In this document: one piece after another, positions 14,101-28,300 of the stretch
How positions within the stretch are numbered: the stretch's first letter is position 1
How the letters are laid out: every line of letters starts with the position of its first letter
Source of the DNA: Paramecium sonneborni
Taxonomy: Eukaryota; Ciliophora; Oligohymenophorea; Peniculida; Parameciidae
Direction of reading: 5' to 3'
DNA length: 64,000 nucleotides
NCBI GenBank assembly: GCA_905182985.1
Contig: CAJJDN010000017.1
Location: 690,442 to 754,441 of the forward strand
Translations under genes and position numbers: made by a program
Notes under the pieces: generated by a model
What the model saw: only the letters and a program-made list of their open reading frames with translations
Told to the model about the DNA's origin: nothing
Database searches by the model: none

Positions 14101-17100
14101 TCTTACAATCACTTTGTTTAGAGCATGGATAGCCATTATCTGAACATGTAAAAGTATTTAAATCACAAGTCTCTTATTCTAAAATTTCAGGAGATACAAT
14201 AACTTCCTCTGTGATATTTTTCTCTGTATTAAATCTTTATTCTTTTACTGCTGGAAATTTAACATAATATCCACAATCATTCTGACTTTCACAAATTTTT
14301 TTTGATTTACTGCATCTTCCCCTACACTTTTAATCTTGAGTTTATTCTGGGACTAAGACTTCTTGAGGAGGATTTTAAGAATCATCACACTTATAAATAT
14401 CTTCTGATATTTAACAATATGATTAACAAATTTAATCCTACATTTTTGGTGGTTTAATTGAGCCATCATCATTAATTTCAAGATTTTCTATAGCAATCTA
14501 TTAGCAATCAGAATTTTAATAACAAGATTCATTATTATAATCGCACCGACCTTTTCCACATGTTTAATTTTAACGAGTACCAGGATAAGTTTTGCTACCT
14601 AACTAATATTCTTAGGTTACTACATATTATCTGCATTAAGAACTATCAGAACAATTATTTGTTGTAAAAACCCAGTTTTATGTTTAATTTTTGATAGTAT
14701 TATTTTTATCAAATATATGAATTTATTGTAGGCTTATTTTACAGGTGTAATCACTCCAATAACAAAATTTCTAATAATTGCATTATTAATGAAACTCCTT
14801 ATTTTAATAGCATTAATATTCCCCATCAGTAAGCTCTATTGAATCAGATATGGAAGAACATCCTTGTTTATTAACATATTCATCTTTTTATTAGAGTTTT
14901 TATAGATCTAAACAAGAATCCTCCTCTTTCACTTTTAATGTTAAACAAGATAAAGTTTTTACAGAGAATTTACATGATTTCGGTATATCCATACAAACAT
15001 CAATATTTATAGCAATATTAGTGGTACAAATACTTTAATCCATATCAAATATCTTACATTTCTTTTTTGGAGGAATTTCATTATTATCAAAATAACACTT
15101 ATTACCTTTTGTTAAAAATTAACAAGCATAATTATTCATTTAAATATCTTAACATCCATAATTTTATGTATCTTCTAAAAATTTACATTTATGATTTTAA
15201 GCATCAAAAGTATAACCTGCACCAATGATTAGAGTGCAAGCCCATTCGTTATATTAATTATTAGAATTTTATTCTTAATATTGATCATTAGTCATCTAAT
15301 TAAAATAAACACATTATAATTGACTATCATTCCACATACAAGGTTATTTAGTCACTTTCATACATAAAATTTAATTAAGATTACTTGTGCATTCTAATTC
15401 TTCTAAAGCTGTTCTATTCTCATAACATGAGCCAGACACATCATCCCATCTACATAACCCTTTAGTATTTTTATAACAACCTCTTTTATTTATTCCAACT
15501 AGATTACATCCATCAACAATCTTATTAGAACTTACACAATAGTTATTCTGAAATTCACATATTTAACCTTGTTTAGTAATTAAAGAGCATGTTTTCTGAC
15601 TAATTTAACCTGTTGTATTGTAATAGGAGCATTCTTGATCCAAAGGTGCATCAATACATTTATCTAAAGCAAGAGAAAATTAACAAGCTGAATATGGATT
15701 TTCTATACAAGATCGTTTGTTTTGATACGAATTGCAGTTTATTAATTCTTACTATTAATCTTTAGTTATTGTAACACATTTTAAATTAAATCTATCCCAT
15801 TTACAATATAAATCCTATGTAAGACCTAAACAAATATTAGAATTTCCTTTTACACTTTCACAACTTGTGTATTTTGGATATGGTTGTTAAAGAAGCCTAC
15901 AATTTTTATATTCTGAATCATACTCAAAATATTTGAGTACATAGTTAATACTATTGTTTGCTTCAATAGCCAAACAAGCATATTGATTTAAAATTGATGA
16001 TGGTTTAGTAAATTCTATAAAGTCTGTTTAATCTTTCATGTTCAAATTTACACAAGCAAATCCATTATAATAACAAGTTTAAGTAGTTGACCATTCTATC
16101 ATATGACAAGAGTTCTTATTCATTTGAGAACATATGAATTGATTTATATTATAGTAAATCTTAACACTTTCAGGATTAGATATATCTACATCTAAATTTG
16201 TAAGCTCTTAACATCTTAGATCTTTAAAATAACAATATACTCCTGGTTCTTAACTGGAAAATCTACTACATGAATATGCATTTATTCCTAATTCTTCATT
16301 TGATGTACAACATTTGTCATTACATACAGACTTTTTTACCTTACAAATTTTATAATATCTATCATATTCACAATAACCAGGATTTTACTCTTCAAAAGAT
16401 TATTCCTTACCTTCTATGATATTATTTGGTTTATCCATTATGATTGAAGCACAAACATTAGCATTAACTTAAAAAGAAGAAAAATCAGCACAATTCTTAT
16501 TTGGAAGTACTACTATTTCAGAACATATTTGATTTTTATTTGACCATTAACATAATTAATTTTTGGTTAAGATTTCTAAACAAACAAGTTTTGTAGGAGA
16601 GTTAGATAAGCACTGTAATTTCTATAAAATGATAGATTCAGCAGGAGTTATTTACTATGTAATATCTCCTAGACTTTTACATTTATTATCTTCGAAGTAG
16701 CAATTTTCCTTAGCCTATTTACAACTAACTGAATTAAGTCCAGGATCATCGCAAAACATATCACCTTCTAATTAATTGATACATCCTTTTTCTTCTTCAA
16801 AGTATCTGCAAAATTCATTATTGTATTTTACTAAAGCACAAATGTTTTAATTTGCGAAGCTTAAATCAATACAAGGGAGGTTTACAATATCATCTTTATC
16901 TACTAAATTGCACCTTTTATACTACCATCTGCAAAAAGTATCTTCTGTAGTTATAGCTCCACAAATGGTTTTATTTAATCCTAAAGATTGATTAGCACAA
17001 GTCACTGATTTTAAGAATTTATCAACTCTTTTTTTATCTTCTAAATTATTATTGTTGTTAATTTATAAAGTTACACATTACTATGCAATTTCATCAAAAT

Positions 17101-18604
17101 AACAACCTAACTAAGTACTTTCAAAGACTTAGGAACATGCTTAATAATTTGCATATTTTAAGCTGCTGCAAGTTGTTTCAAATGGTATTATCAAAATCTC
17201 TTAACAACTTGAATCTATCCATTTACAAGTTTAACCTTCTCTAAAGATACCAACACATCCAAATAAATTTAAATATGGTGTTATACAGTAATCATTTGAT
17301 GAACTTTATATACAAATTTTAGTTATTTCATTATATTTACACATTTTATTTGGTTTTATTATTGCTTAGCAAACATTACCATTTACTTAAAATTTATCAA
17401 ACATATGACAATCTAAATCTTGATTTATTTCAACATTTTAACATCCTTTACCATCCCATAAACAAAATTAGCCTATAGTTGTAATATTAATACAAGCTGC
17501 TTAATTTAATTACATTGAACAATGATATTCACTTAACTCTTTATCTTATAAAGTTTAACAAAATCCTTTATAAAAAGTGCATTATTTATTTTTAATAGAC
17601 AAGCATGTAAGTCTTGTTATTCCAGGTGTATCGCAATCTAAATCTTCTAATTACTTCAAAGTTACTTCTGTACATCTGAAATTATTATCATCAAACATAC
17701 AAAGACTGTCTTAATTAGCACAAACATTGATATTTATATTAAAAATATCTTGGCATTATTTATTTTCATTAATAACATACGTTCTACATTCTTATTTTTA
17801 CCATTCACACATTAGATTAGGTTTCGAAATAGATAAACAAGCTAATTTGTTTAATTTTAAGGAACAACTTATTATTTCATAAGGTTTTATATATTTACAT
17901 TAATAATTATCAAATATACCTAAATATAAAGGAAAAACATTACACATTTCTTATTCTGTCAAAATTGATCTGCAACCTATTTCATTCAACCCCAAAGTAG
18001 AACATTTTAATTCTTTAAATTACATTTCATATATTGTGACGCATCTATAATCTCCTTCGGATCCATTATTCATGCCTTTTTTATTTTTATTAATTACATG
18101 GGGATTGTTCATATTTTGCACATAATGATGGAGTAACAGGAAATTGATATATTTCCTCTTAAGTGTAATGTGAATATGATATCATTGATGAATCTTCGCA
18201 AACTCCATTCCAAAAGCAATCTCTGTTGAGGACACTTAAGCAAGCAAATTTTGAATAATTTTTATCACAACCTAAGTTTTCTAGGTGATATTGGTTTACT
18301 TCTTAACATCTCCCCTGAAATATACCTATAATTAAATTAAATTCTACACTTCTTCTCAGTGTTTCCACCAAAATTTAATTGATTAATACAAGCTTTGCTA
18401 TTTAGATTTTTAGAACAACCTAAATTCTGATTCTATGTCTCCATACACCAATTTAAAAATTCATTGTAAATGCCTATAATTCAATTTATATCAATTACAA
18501 TAAGAATTTGTTAGCTAAACACAAGCGACTGGATCCTGTGGATAAAAGTTACATTAACAATAGCAACATGATATTGCAAGAGTTAATAAGATTATTTTGC
18601 GCAT
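5191..18604 (-). CDS. Giant cysteine-rich secreted protein B (crosses two scaffold joins)
   Basis: ATG at 18604 begins a signal peptide (MRKIILLTLAISCCYC) and TGA lies at 5191-5193. Introns: 18474-18498, 18326-18347, 18076-18097, 17920-17943 and 5383-5406 (22-25 nt). The first four split a Cys codon as T|GY. No in-frame TGA was found in contig 1 from 5191 to about 9000, in contig 2 above 11521, or in contig 3 from 13021 to 15120; other parts were read more lightly. The n joins at 10154 and 12984 repeat sequence. Dropping 1413 and 1228 bases leaves 10,656 coding bases, about 3551 residues, against 3552 for gene D. Composition: cysteine-rich repeats with C-x-W motifs, a central Cys-dense piece followed by a Pro-rich hinge near 13440-13510, and a Ser/Gly/Pro stretch before a hydrophobic tail (AFRIFGIIVWILI) that looks like a GPI-anchor signal. 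The stretch 11950-12983 probably does not belong to this gene. Confidence 0.8.
8968..10153. repeat. Inverted repeat, right arm (gene B core)
   Basis: This is the reverse complement of 1-1186 and ends at the single n at 10154. It is coding in B on the minus strand while the left arm is coding in A on the plus strand. It may be a true palindromic duplication kept alike by gene conversion, or an assembly collapse of two copies. Confidence 0.85.
10155..11566. repeat. Unmerged contig overlap: repeats 8742-10153
   Basis: 1412 bp match 8742-10153 at a constant offset of 1413, with at least one substitution (TTTTAGATAA against TTTTAAATAA near 9423/10836). It directly follows a single n, so it is best read as two contigs overlapping without being merged. 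The reading frame of B is the same on both sides. Confidence 0.85.
11950..12983. other. Probably misplaced contig end: A/C-type coding sequence inside gene B
   Basis: On the minus strand this is open and Cys-rich, but it matches gene C (about 23870-24850), not D. For example, the block ending SKSLCEKCNCFF..F.GYC at 12244-12300 pairs with C at 24490-24549. It runs to the n at 12984, after which 12985-13177 repeats 11757-11949 and then continues with D-type sequence. The fragment therefore more likely belongs to the missing upstream part of gene A. Confidence 0.65.
12985..13177. repeat. Unmerged contig overlap: repeats 11757-11949
   Basis: 193 bp following the n at 12984 match 11757-11949. The two copies diverge just after TTAGTTTAAT, which is also the upstream edge of the shared core in C and D. 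This looks like an assembler break at a repeat boundary. Confidence 0.8.
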
Positions 18605-19385
18605 TTTAATAAATGATAATATTAATATAATTTTTATTGCAACCATTTCTATATATGAAATTAATTTAAATTCTCTTAGTTTTTTTGCACTTATATTAAT
18701 CCAATTTATATAGATATTATCTATTTTTGTTCTTCAGATATATCTACTTTATTTTTACTTAAAAATTAATATTTTTACTTATTGAAAAGATTTCAGAAAT
18801 ATTTTATCTTTTGTAAATATAAATCTCCTCCTTGCTTATATTTAGATTTTATTATACTCATTATTAATTATAAAATTTCCTTAAAAAGTGATTATAAAGA
18901 ATTTATTGTGAGAAATATATCATATTAATTAATATATCTTATTTAAATCTAGTTAATAATATTTGTAAATGAAAATTTCAAAAATTATATTAAAGAAAAA
19001 CAATTAACTAATAATTTATCTAATAAGGAACTGAAACAAAAATGAGAAAATTACTAACCTCGAAAAATATATTGATTAATTTTTAGGGAAAAAAAATATT
19101 TGAAACAATTAATAAAGTATTAAATTTTCTTTTTTTTTAATAATAATTTTGATTTAAAAGTGAGTTTACCTGACCAAATTTAAACATTGAAAAATTAACA
19201 AATTATATAGAGTGACTAAAGAAATATGTGGACCCTATAGTTATTTTCCAAAATTATTGGCTTCGACTCTTCTACTATTGTAAAATAAAAAAATACAAAA
19301 ACAACATTGATAAATAGTCTATTACTTTATTTATATAAAAAAAAGGATCCACTTATCAATAATCAATACTATTAATATAAAATAA
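18605..19385. other. Divergent intergenic region between genes B and C
   Basis: 781 bp separate the two start codons. The sequence is very AT-rich with short homopolymers (a T run near 19131). I see no RNA gene, repeat or convincing ORF. It should hold the promoters of both giant genes. Confidence 0.6.
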
Positions 19386-22300
19386 ATGTAATAATCGATT
19401 TGGATCATTCTAATAATTCAAATTTGTTGCAAAGCTGGAAATATTTGCAGTTTGTATCCATTAGACCCATAATCATGTATTGAAAAGACGTCAGACATCA
19501 AATGTAAATTATGGCTTTAATCAAGGTTAATACAATTATGTTGAAAATAAATGCATTGAATTCTACAACACCGATTATGGCTGTATGAATAATTTAAACA
19601 GAAATTCTTGTATTTCACAATTGGTAGATTCATTTAATAATGAATTAAGATGTAAAAAATGTTTTTATTGAAATAGGTTTATTTCATGAGAAATGTATTT
19701 AGGCAACTAGTTATCATCTGAAAACTTTAGAATGTAATACTAATTTTTCTAAATTTTCCTGCTTAAATGTTAATTAAATGGATTGTGTCTGGTAAGCTTA
19801 ATGTTTAGATTATAAATCTTAAAAACCTTAATAACATTATTAGAGTTGTGAAGAATATTATTCTTAATCTGTATCACCTAGAATGTGTGCAAAGATTCAA
19901 AAATTTTAATGTAAATGCTTTTTTAAATGGTAGGTTTTCATGGAGGTATAACTATGGATTATAAATGTATTACAATCATAGACAGCCAACTTTCAGAAAT
20001 GAAATGTTCTCAAAAAGGGATAAATAAAAATGGATGCATTTTAATTACAACTAAAAATGAAACTTGTATCAAGTATTATGTATTTTAGGTATCTTTAAAA
20101 ATAATCAATGTCAATATATAGATATTGGCAGTCTCGATTCTTGTGAATTTTTGAACAAGCAAGCTTGCTTATTACCTAAAATGAATAATCTATAATGTTA
20201 ATGGACTTAATAAAGATGTACAATATTCAAAAATAACAACTATTCATGTAATTAACTAGCAGATGTAAATCCTTCTGTTTGTTAAAATTTTGAGGGCATC
20301 TGCTCATATAATATTTAAACCTAAGGCTGTGAAGAGGTATCTCTATCATAATTAAATAAACTGCCTTGCTCCACCTTAGGTTTGAGTCAGGCGGCATGTT
20401 TACTGATAAAAAATAATTATTGTACTTTTTATAAGGGATTTTGTGAAACTTTATCAGAAGAAGATTTATATATATATAAATGCGATATGTTTTTAAATGA
20501 AGACTCTTGTACAAATATTAAAACTTAATTTTAATATTGTAAATGGGATGGAATGAAATGTGAGAGAACTTTTATGAATTAAGATCAGGATTGTAAAGAA
20601 AAAATTGATAATTCTATTAAATATAATGGTCTCTTTTGCTAACATATATCTAAAGAGGTTGCTTGCAAATATGATTTATCTTCAAAATAATGTGTACCAA
20701 GCTTGATAGAGGATGAATGTAATTCCCCTTATTTAAATTTTTTTGGCTGTTTAAGTATAACTGCACATAAATAAACCTGTTAATGGACAACTAAGGGTTG
20801 TACACTGATTACAGTATTTCCATTTAAAACTACTTGTGAAAGTCTAGGATATGCAAATTATAATTCATGTGCTTAAGTAATAGAAAATCTTTCATCTGGT
20901 TGTTATTATGAAAAATCTTTATATAAATGCAAAAAGGTAGATTTATCAATAAATCAAAAATTATTTTTGGTATCCATTGATTGTGAAAATAAATCATTAG
21001 GTTTAAATAGAATACTTTGTGCAAGTGTAATAAAACCATAAACCGCTTGTAGATGGCATTAAAATGAATGTGTTAAAATTAATAATCCAAAAGAAATTTC
21101 AGATGTTTCATGTCAAGAAATGTTATTTTCAAATTCAATTAGTTGTGCCATGACTTAATTTAATCAAGAACCTTGCAGATTTGAAGAATCTGCTAAAGGA
21201 TGCATTAATTCTGTTAAATCAAAATTTAGTTGTGATTCTCCTGGTTTAAATTCATTTGCATGTAGTTAATTAGATAATGCTTGTTACTTTAATACAAACA
21301 AATTTTAATGTCAAGTTTTTAAGACCTCAGATTCTTCGCAAACTACTCCCTAAGATTAAGATTAAAATAATAATTCAAATAATAATTAAAAAATCTATGA
21401 GGGTTAAAATTCTTTAAATTGTATAGAAAGTTCACCAACTAAAATAATATGCTTGCTTATAACTAAACCAGGCTAACTATGCTAATGGAAAGATAAATTA
21501 GATAAATGTGGTGAAGTAATAGTTACTTTAAACTAAAAATGCACGAGTTTCAAAAATGTAAATAGTAATGTCTGTGCATCAGTGTTCATGGAAAATCCAG
21601 ATTTTATTCCTTATAATGAAAAATAATCAGTTGGATATTGTAAATATAACACTGGAACTTCTTCATGTTAAGTTTTGGATGGAAGTGAAATTTGTGACAC
21701 AAATTGTTGCACAGAAAATAGATTTATAGGAATAAATCGGCATACATGTAGTCGTTTAACAAATAAAGCAGATGTTTATTGTTATTTTGATAATTACAGA
21801 TGTAAGGAATTGACATAAAATTTGGTTGATGTTACAAATAAAGAAGCAGTCAAGTAATACTTCAATGCTAATGAATTCAATTGTTCATAGATGGGAAAGA
21901 AATCATGTCATTTGATTGAATGGTCAACTTAATAATGGTGTTATTTTAATGGAATAGCATGCTAAAATGTCAATTTTGAGAATCAATCTAATTTTAAAAT
22001 CTTTACAGAAGAACCTTCAATTTTAAATAAATATGCTTGTTTAGCAATTGAAGCTTCTACAACTGTTTATAATATAGATAAATATTTTGAATATGATCCT
22101 ATTAATCATCGATGTATTAGTTAATAATATTAAATATCTCCTCCTTTTTATGCTAGTTGTGAAGATGTTCAAGGAAATTCTAATATATGTTTGAGATTTA
22201 CTAGTAATAATTATTGTAAATGGGATAAATAATAATTGAAATGCGTTACAATACCTTTGGATGAATTTTTAGATATGACAACTTGTTATTAAAATTAAAA

Positions 22301-25300
22301 TATAAAGGCATGTTCTGAAAATCCTCATGAAGCATGTTTTTTCTCATTTGATTTAGATAAATGTATCTCTGCAGTAACTTATGTTCCATGTAGTTATTTT
22401 GATTCATAAGGGTTGGTATCATAAAAGGTATGTGCTTAAATAGATCTTCCTTAATAATAGTGTGAATGGTCTAATTATAGCTGTTAAATATCAGTAAAAA
22501 CTTCATCAAATTGTGATGTAAAAGGAGCAAATAAATATACTTGTTACAAAAATACTTAAGGAAAATGTAGATGGAGTAACGAAACCTCAACTTGTTATGA
22601 GATTGCAACAATATTAGAAATAGATGAATTAGGGTGTGATGATAATTTAAATTAAGTTTTATGTAAATTAGTTAAAAAAGAATCTTGTATGTGGGATGAA
22701 ACTATGTATGAATGCGTAAGATTCCCATATACTCATCATAATGATTTCATATTTTTAGATTAAAAAAACTTTTATAATGGATTAGCATGTCTAAACATTA
22801 CAGGAGCAGGGTATAAATATGATGAAAAAAATAATAAATGCATTTTAATTTAAGATTCGATCAATCGAAATAGTTGTAAATAAATGATAAATGATTATGC
22901 TTGTTTATATTTGACTAGGGGATAAAACTGTGTTTATGATACAAACTAAATGCCTCCATGTTAGGTATTTACTGATGATTAATCTTTATGTACAACTTCA
23001 AAAAGTATCAGCATAGAGGTTTGCATGAAGATTCCAAAGTAATGTTACTTTTCTAAATCCAAATTATAATGTTTAATAGCAGAAATTCCAAAATCTTAGA
23101 CTTGCTCTTCATTAAATGTATAATTAAAATTTGGAAACCATTATAATAAATTATCTTGTTCATCTATTGATCAATCTTTAACTTAAACTTATTAAGATGA
23201 TTAATGCTATTAATCAGAAGAGAAAAAATAGAAGTGTAATTATGAAAATTATTGTGAATGGCATGATTAAATTTATGGATGTTAAGTTAAAAAATTAAAT
23301 AATCTTATTTTTGATAAAGAACACACAGAAAAAAGTTCAGTTTTTGAATACAGATATGAAATTGATAATTGTACAAATTAATGTAATTCATATGTAAAAA
23401 CCTAAGAAATTTTTTCAAATACTTATAATGTTCTTCTACCAGGAAGTTCAAGTCCTTTGATTTGTGGTTAAAATAAAACATGTGATTACCAGGATAAAAT
23501 ATGCTTAAGTAATTTAGATTGTCCAATAATTTATACAATACCTATTTCAATTAATGATGATGGTTCAATTAATAACGGTACAAAATAAAGTTAGTTATGC
23601 ACAAAAAAATGTTAGAAAAAAGGTGATATCGTTTGTGATAAATAAAACCAATAGAAACCTGAAGAAATTCTTAAAAATGCTGAAATGAATATTTAAAAAT
23701 GTTAAGGAAAATGTAATAATACTTAGAAAACATCTTGTTTTGAAGATTTTGAGTGTGGATATAAGACTTTGTAAGTTTAAGATTCTAATAATGTTACTTC
23801 TGAAATCTTAATTTAAAATATTTGTGAAAAATATTAGTGTACGTAAGGTAGAAATAATTGTAATAATAATAATAAAAATGATTGTCCTGATTATGTTTAG
23901 AAAAGATGGGAAACAAAGACTGCTTAATGTGTTGAAAAACCTAATTACATAATTACTCCAAAATGTAAAGGATTTGGTTATATTGAATTAAAATGTAAAA
24001 ATACTTTCTCTAAAGTATTATGTTTGTATGGGGTATTAGAAGAATGCATGTTTGATTTAAATCAAGGAGGATGCATGTAATTAGAAGGAAATGAAAATAA
24101 AATACCTGACTGTTCTGCAATATCGAGTAGATGTTAACCTTCGAATTTAGCTTTGGCATGTGATCCTGAGAAACCAGTATGTAAGAATAGTACTCATTGC
24201 TTGAAAGAGTTCTTAAATTCTTGTTTAGCAAGTTCTAACTAAAGAGTATTATGTAAAGCTGGATAAACAAAGATTATACCTAATTAAGAGACATGCTTTT
24301 CTTTGTAAAGAGAAATTTAATAATGTGAACCTCGTAAAAGTATACCTGAAGATCTATCATGTCAAATGATGATAGGGGATGTTTCCCCATCTTTATGTGC
24401 TTTAGCTAATGATAATTGCCGTTATGAAAATAATTATTGTGTTAGTACAATGCCCAAAATGATAGAAAATGAATATATTTGTGATAAAAGTTTTAGTAAA
24501 TCTCTTTGCGAAAAATGTAATTGTTTTTTTGAATTTATTGGATATTGTTAGCAAAAACCATTACCTCCTTAACTAAATACAAACATGTCAAACAAATATT
24601 ATTTATGCCATGAAGTTAATCAGTTGAATATTGAAAATAAATTAAATGTTTGTGTTTAGGTAGAATAAGCATGCAAATTTATTAATAAAAAGTGCGAAGA
24701 TGCAACACATTATAATTGTGAGTAATTAAAGGGATATTACACAACAGTCAAAGCTTGCATTCGCTGTTAAGGAGCTAGTACTTAATATGATATTTCTAAT
24801 AATATATGTACCTACTTAGGATTAGGAAATATTTCAAATTGCTATTTTTTAAATTAATAAGCATGTTTATAAAAAACATAAAAAATAATGTGTAAATGGG
24901 AAGATTATGAATGTAAAGAGATAAAAACAATAACAGGATCTGATAAAAGAGAATGTTCAATTTATAATAGAGATGCTTGTATATAATTCTAATATGATTG
25001 TTGGTTTGATTTAAATATTAAATAATGTATAAAGTTTGATCCAAAGTTGGGATCTTGTGATTTACTTTTAAATAAAGATCTTTGTATGTATTCATTAAAA
25101 GAATCTTGTTTATGGGATTAAAATAATGAAATTTGTATTAAAAACGATCAAGAAATTACAGGATGTTAAGGTTTAAATAAATTTGGATGTTTAAATTAAT
25201 CAATTTTATAATGTGTTTGGTCAGATATATATGGATGTTAATTGGCTGATTTTAATAATAATTCTTAATCATGTGATTCTCCTATAGGAAATTCTTAAAA

Positions 25301-28300
25301 ATCATACATCACTCATTTTAGTAAAAAAGTTTGTTCATCAATTAATATAAATTTAAATTGTTTTTAAGATAATTATTATCGATGCAGAAAAATAATTATT
25401 ACAGATATGATTAAATGTGATAGTAATGGATTAAATAAATTTGGTTGTATAAATAGATCATATGGAAAATGTTAGTATTTAGATGAACAAAAAGAATGTA
25501 TAGAAATCTAAAATGATTAGATTGGATGTATAGATTCTTTGAATAAAGAAGCTTGTATCTCTTAAAAGTAAACTTGTAAATTTGAAAATAATACGTGTTC
25601 TTTTCATTAAGTGAATAAAATTACTGATATCATTAATTAGATTGAAAATTTTCCTTATTCCAATAGTGTATGTAGTTATTTAGATAAATAAATTTAATAA
25701 AGTTTTCTTTATAGTTAAGTGTAAAATAGATGTATTGATGTGTCTAATAGAAATCCATTTATTGATAATTGTTCAATGGTAGGAATCAATCGGTATGCTT
25801 GCTAATAAAAGACTATTTTAGCATGTGAATATGATTCTGATGAAAACATTTGTTTAAAAACAGAGTAATCAATATTGAAAACAATAAATACTTGTTTTAG
25901 TGATAAATATTTGAATTGGGTCTCTTGCATTAGTTTAAGTTCCTAATGTAAATTTATTTAAAATAAATGCTTACCAATTGAATCAAAAGATAATTGTTAA
26001 TATCTTTAAGATTAATAAATAATTGTGAAAAGTTCTATTTGTGCAACTAGAAATGATAAAGGTTGTAAATTAAACATTACTTCAAACACTTGTGAGATTT
26101 TGAATAAAGGAGATAACTTTTAATGTACAACTTCTGGTTTGAATAAAATTGGCTGTTTATTTTAAACAAAAGGATATCTTTGCAAATTTTAATAAGATCA
26201 ATGCTTCTTTGATTTTCAAGAAACAGTCTGTGAAGATTTAATTAATGAAGATAAGTGTTATTCAATCAAAACTAAAGGACAATATTGTAGATTTGACTAA
26301 AATAAAGGGTGCTATTAAATTGATAATTCTAAAAATGAACTACTTAAATGTTAGCACTCATTTAAAACCAATCCTATTACATGTTCAATTAGTATAGATG
26401 TACCTTGCTTTTATAATATAAGTTCTAAAACTTGTATAAAATATTAAAATCCTCAAGGTGAAATTTAATTGACAAATCAAGATTATTTTATTTTTAACTT
26501 GCAATCTTTCAATTCTCAAGCTTGCTAAATAAATAGTATTGCGAGATTTGATTCTATAACTATTTCTGGAAAATTAAAAACTTAATGGATAGGTGAATGT
26601 GTTGAAATATTTGAAGTAAATTTAAATACTTTAAAGTGCAACGATAAATTGAATGAACAAAGCTGTATATCCATATAAACTCCTTTTTAATATTGTTAAT
26701 TTACTAATTAACAATGCAAATTATCAAATCTTGAAAATTTTAAAAAACTGTAATGCTAAAATATCTCAAAAATCAATTCAGGAATGTTTTGTTAAGTAAA
26801 TCAAGATTATGCTTGCTAATTTAATAAAAATACAAATTCATGTGAAACTGTTATTTCGAGTAACCAAATTTATTGTGTTGATGATAATCCAGAAGTTTTA
26901 GGATTTAGTAAGAAAGCATGTAATTTAAATCGTGAATGTACATTTTCTAATGGATGTTATTAATTAAAAGCAACTGAAAATATTAAATATTGTAATGAAT
27001 TTTCTATAGATTAATGTTATAAACCGAAGAGAGAAGGATGCAAGATATATCAAAAAAAATGTATGGCAATAAATTTAACTGAATACTCAACAATAAATTG
27101 TAATGAAGCAGCAAATAAATTAGGTTGCTTAAACATTAAAACTGAAAAATAATTTTGTCAATATATTGAAGAAAAATGTGAATTAATTTCACTAAAAGAA
27201 AAAGAAAATTATTGTTTGGAATTTTCATCAATTAATAGTCCTGTATTTTGTGAGAATACTATTGATATTCCTTGTAAATATAACTCTTAATAATATAAAT
27301 GCGAAAATGCAGAAGCAGAGATAGAATTTTAGTGTATTAGAGGATTAAATTAAAGGGCTTGTTTGAATCTTACAAAATAATCTTTATAATGTTAATTCTA
27401 TAATTATTGTTATGGACCTAATTACGATATCCTNTACCTTGCTTTTATAATATAAGTTCTAAAACTTGTATAAAATATTAAAATCCTCAAGGTGAAATTT
27501 AATTGACAAATCAAGATTATTTTATTTTTAACTTGCAATCTTTCAATTCTCAAGCTTGCTAAATAAATAGTATTGCGAGATTTGATTCTATAACTATTTC
27601 TGGAAAATTAAAAACTTAATGGATAGGTGAATGTGTTGAAATATTTGAAGTAAATTTAAATACTTTAAAGTGCAACGATAAATTGAATGAACAAAGCTGT
27701 ATATCCATATAAACTCCTTTTTAATATTGTTAATTTACTAATTAACAATGCAAATTATCAAATCTTGAAAATTTTAAAAAACTGTAATGCTAAAATATCT
27801 CAAAAATCAATTCAGGAATGTTTTGTTAAGTAAATCAAGATTATGCTTGCTAATTTAATAAAAATACAAATTCATGTGAAACTGTTATTTCGAGTAACCA
27901 AATTTATTGTGTTGATGATAATCCAGAAGTTTTAGGATTTAGTAAGAAAGCATGTAATTTAAATCGTGAATGTACATTTTCTAATGGATGTTATTAATTA
28001 AAAGCAACTGAAAATATTAAATATTGTAATGAATTTTCTATAGATTAATGTTATAAACCGAAGAGAGAAGGATGCAAGATATATCAAAAAAAATGTATGG
28101 CAATAAATTTAACTGAATACTCAACAATAAATTGTAATGAAGCAGCAAATAAATTAGGTTGCTTAAACATTAAAACTGAAAAATAATTTTGTCAATATAT
28201 TGAAGAAAAATGTGAATTAATTTCACTAAAAGAAAAAGAAAATTATTGTTTGGAATTTTCATCAATTAATAGTCCTGTATTTTGTGAGAATACTATTGAT

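Noticed and set aside
18605..19385. tRNA, CRISPR array or transposon in the intergenic gaps.
   Set aside because: No cloverleaf-like GC stems, regular spacers, terminal inverted repeats or transposase frames were seen in this or the other gaps.
20060..20095. Apparent one-base frameshift in gene C.
   Set aside because: Removing a 23-nt GTA...TAG intron at 20066-20088 restores the frame and agrees with 24-nt introns at the same place in B and D.
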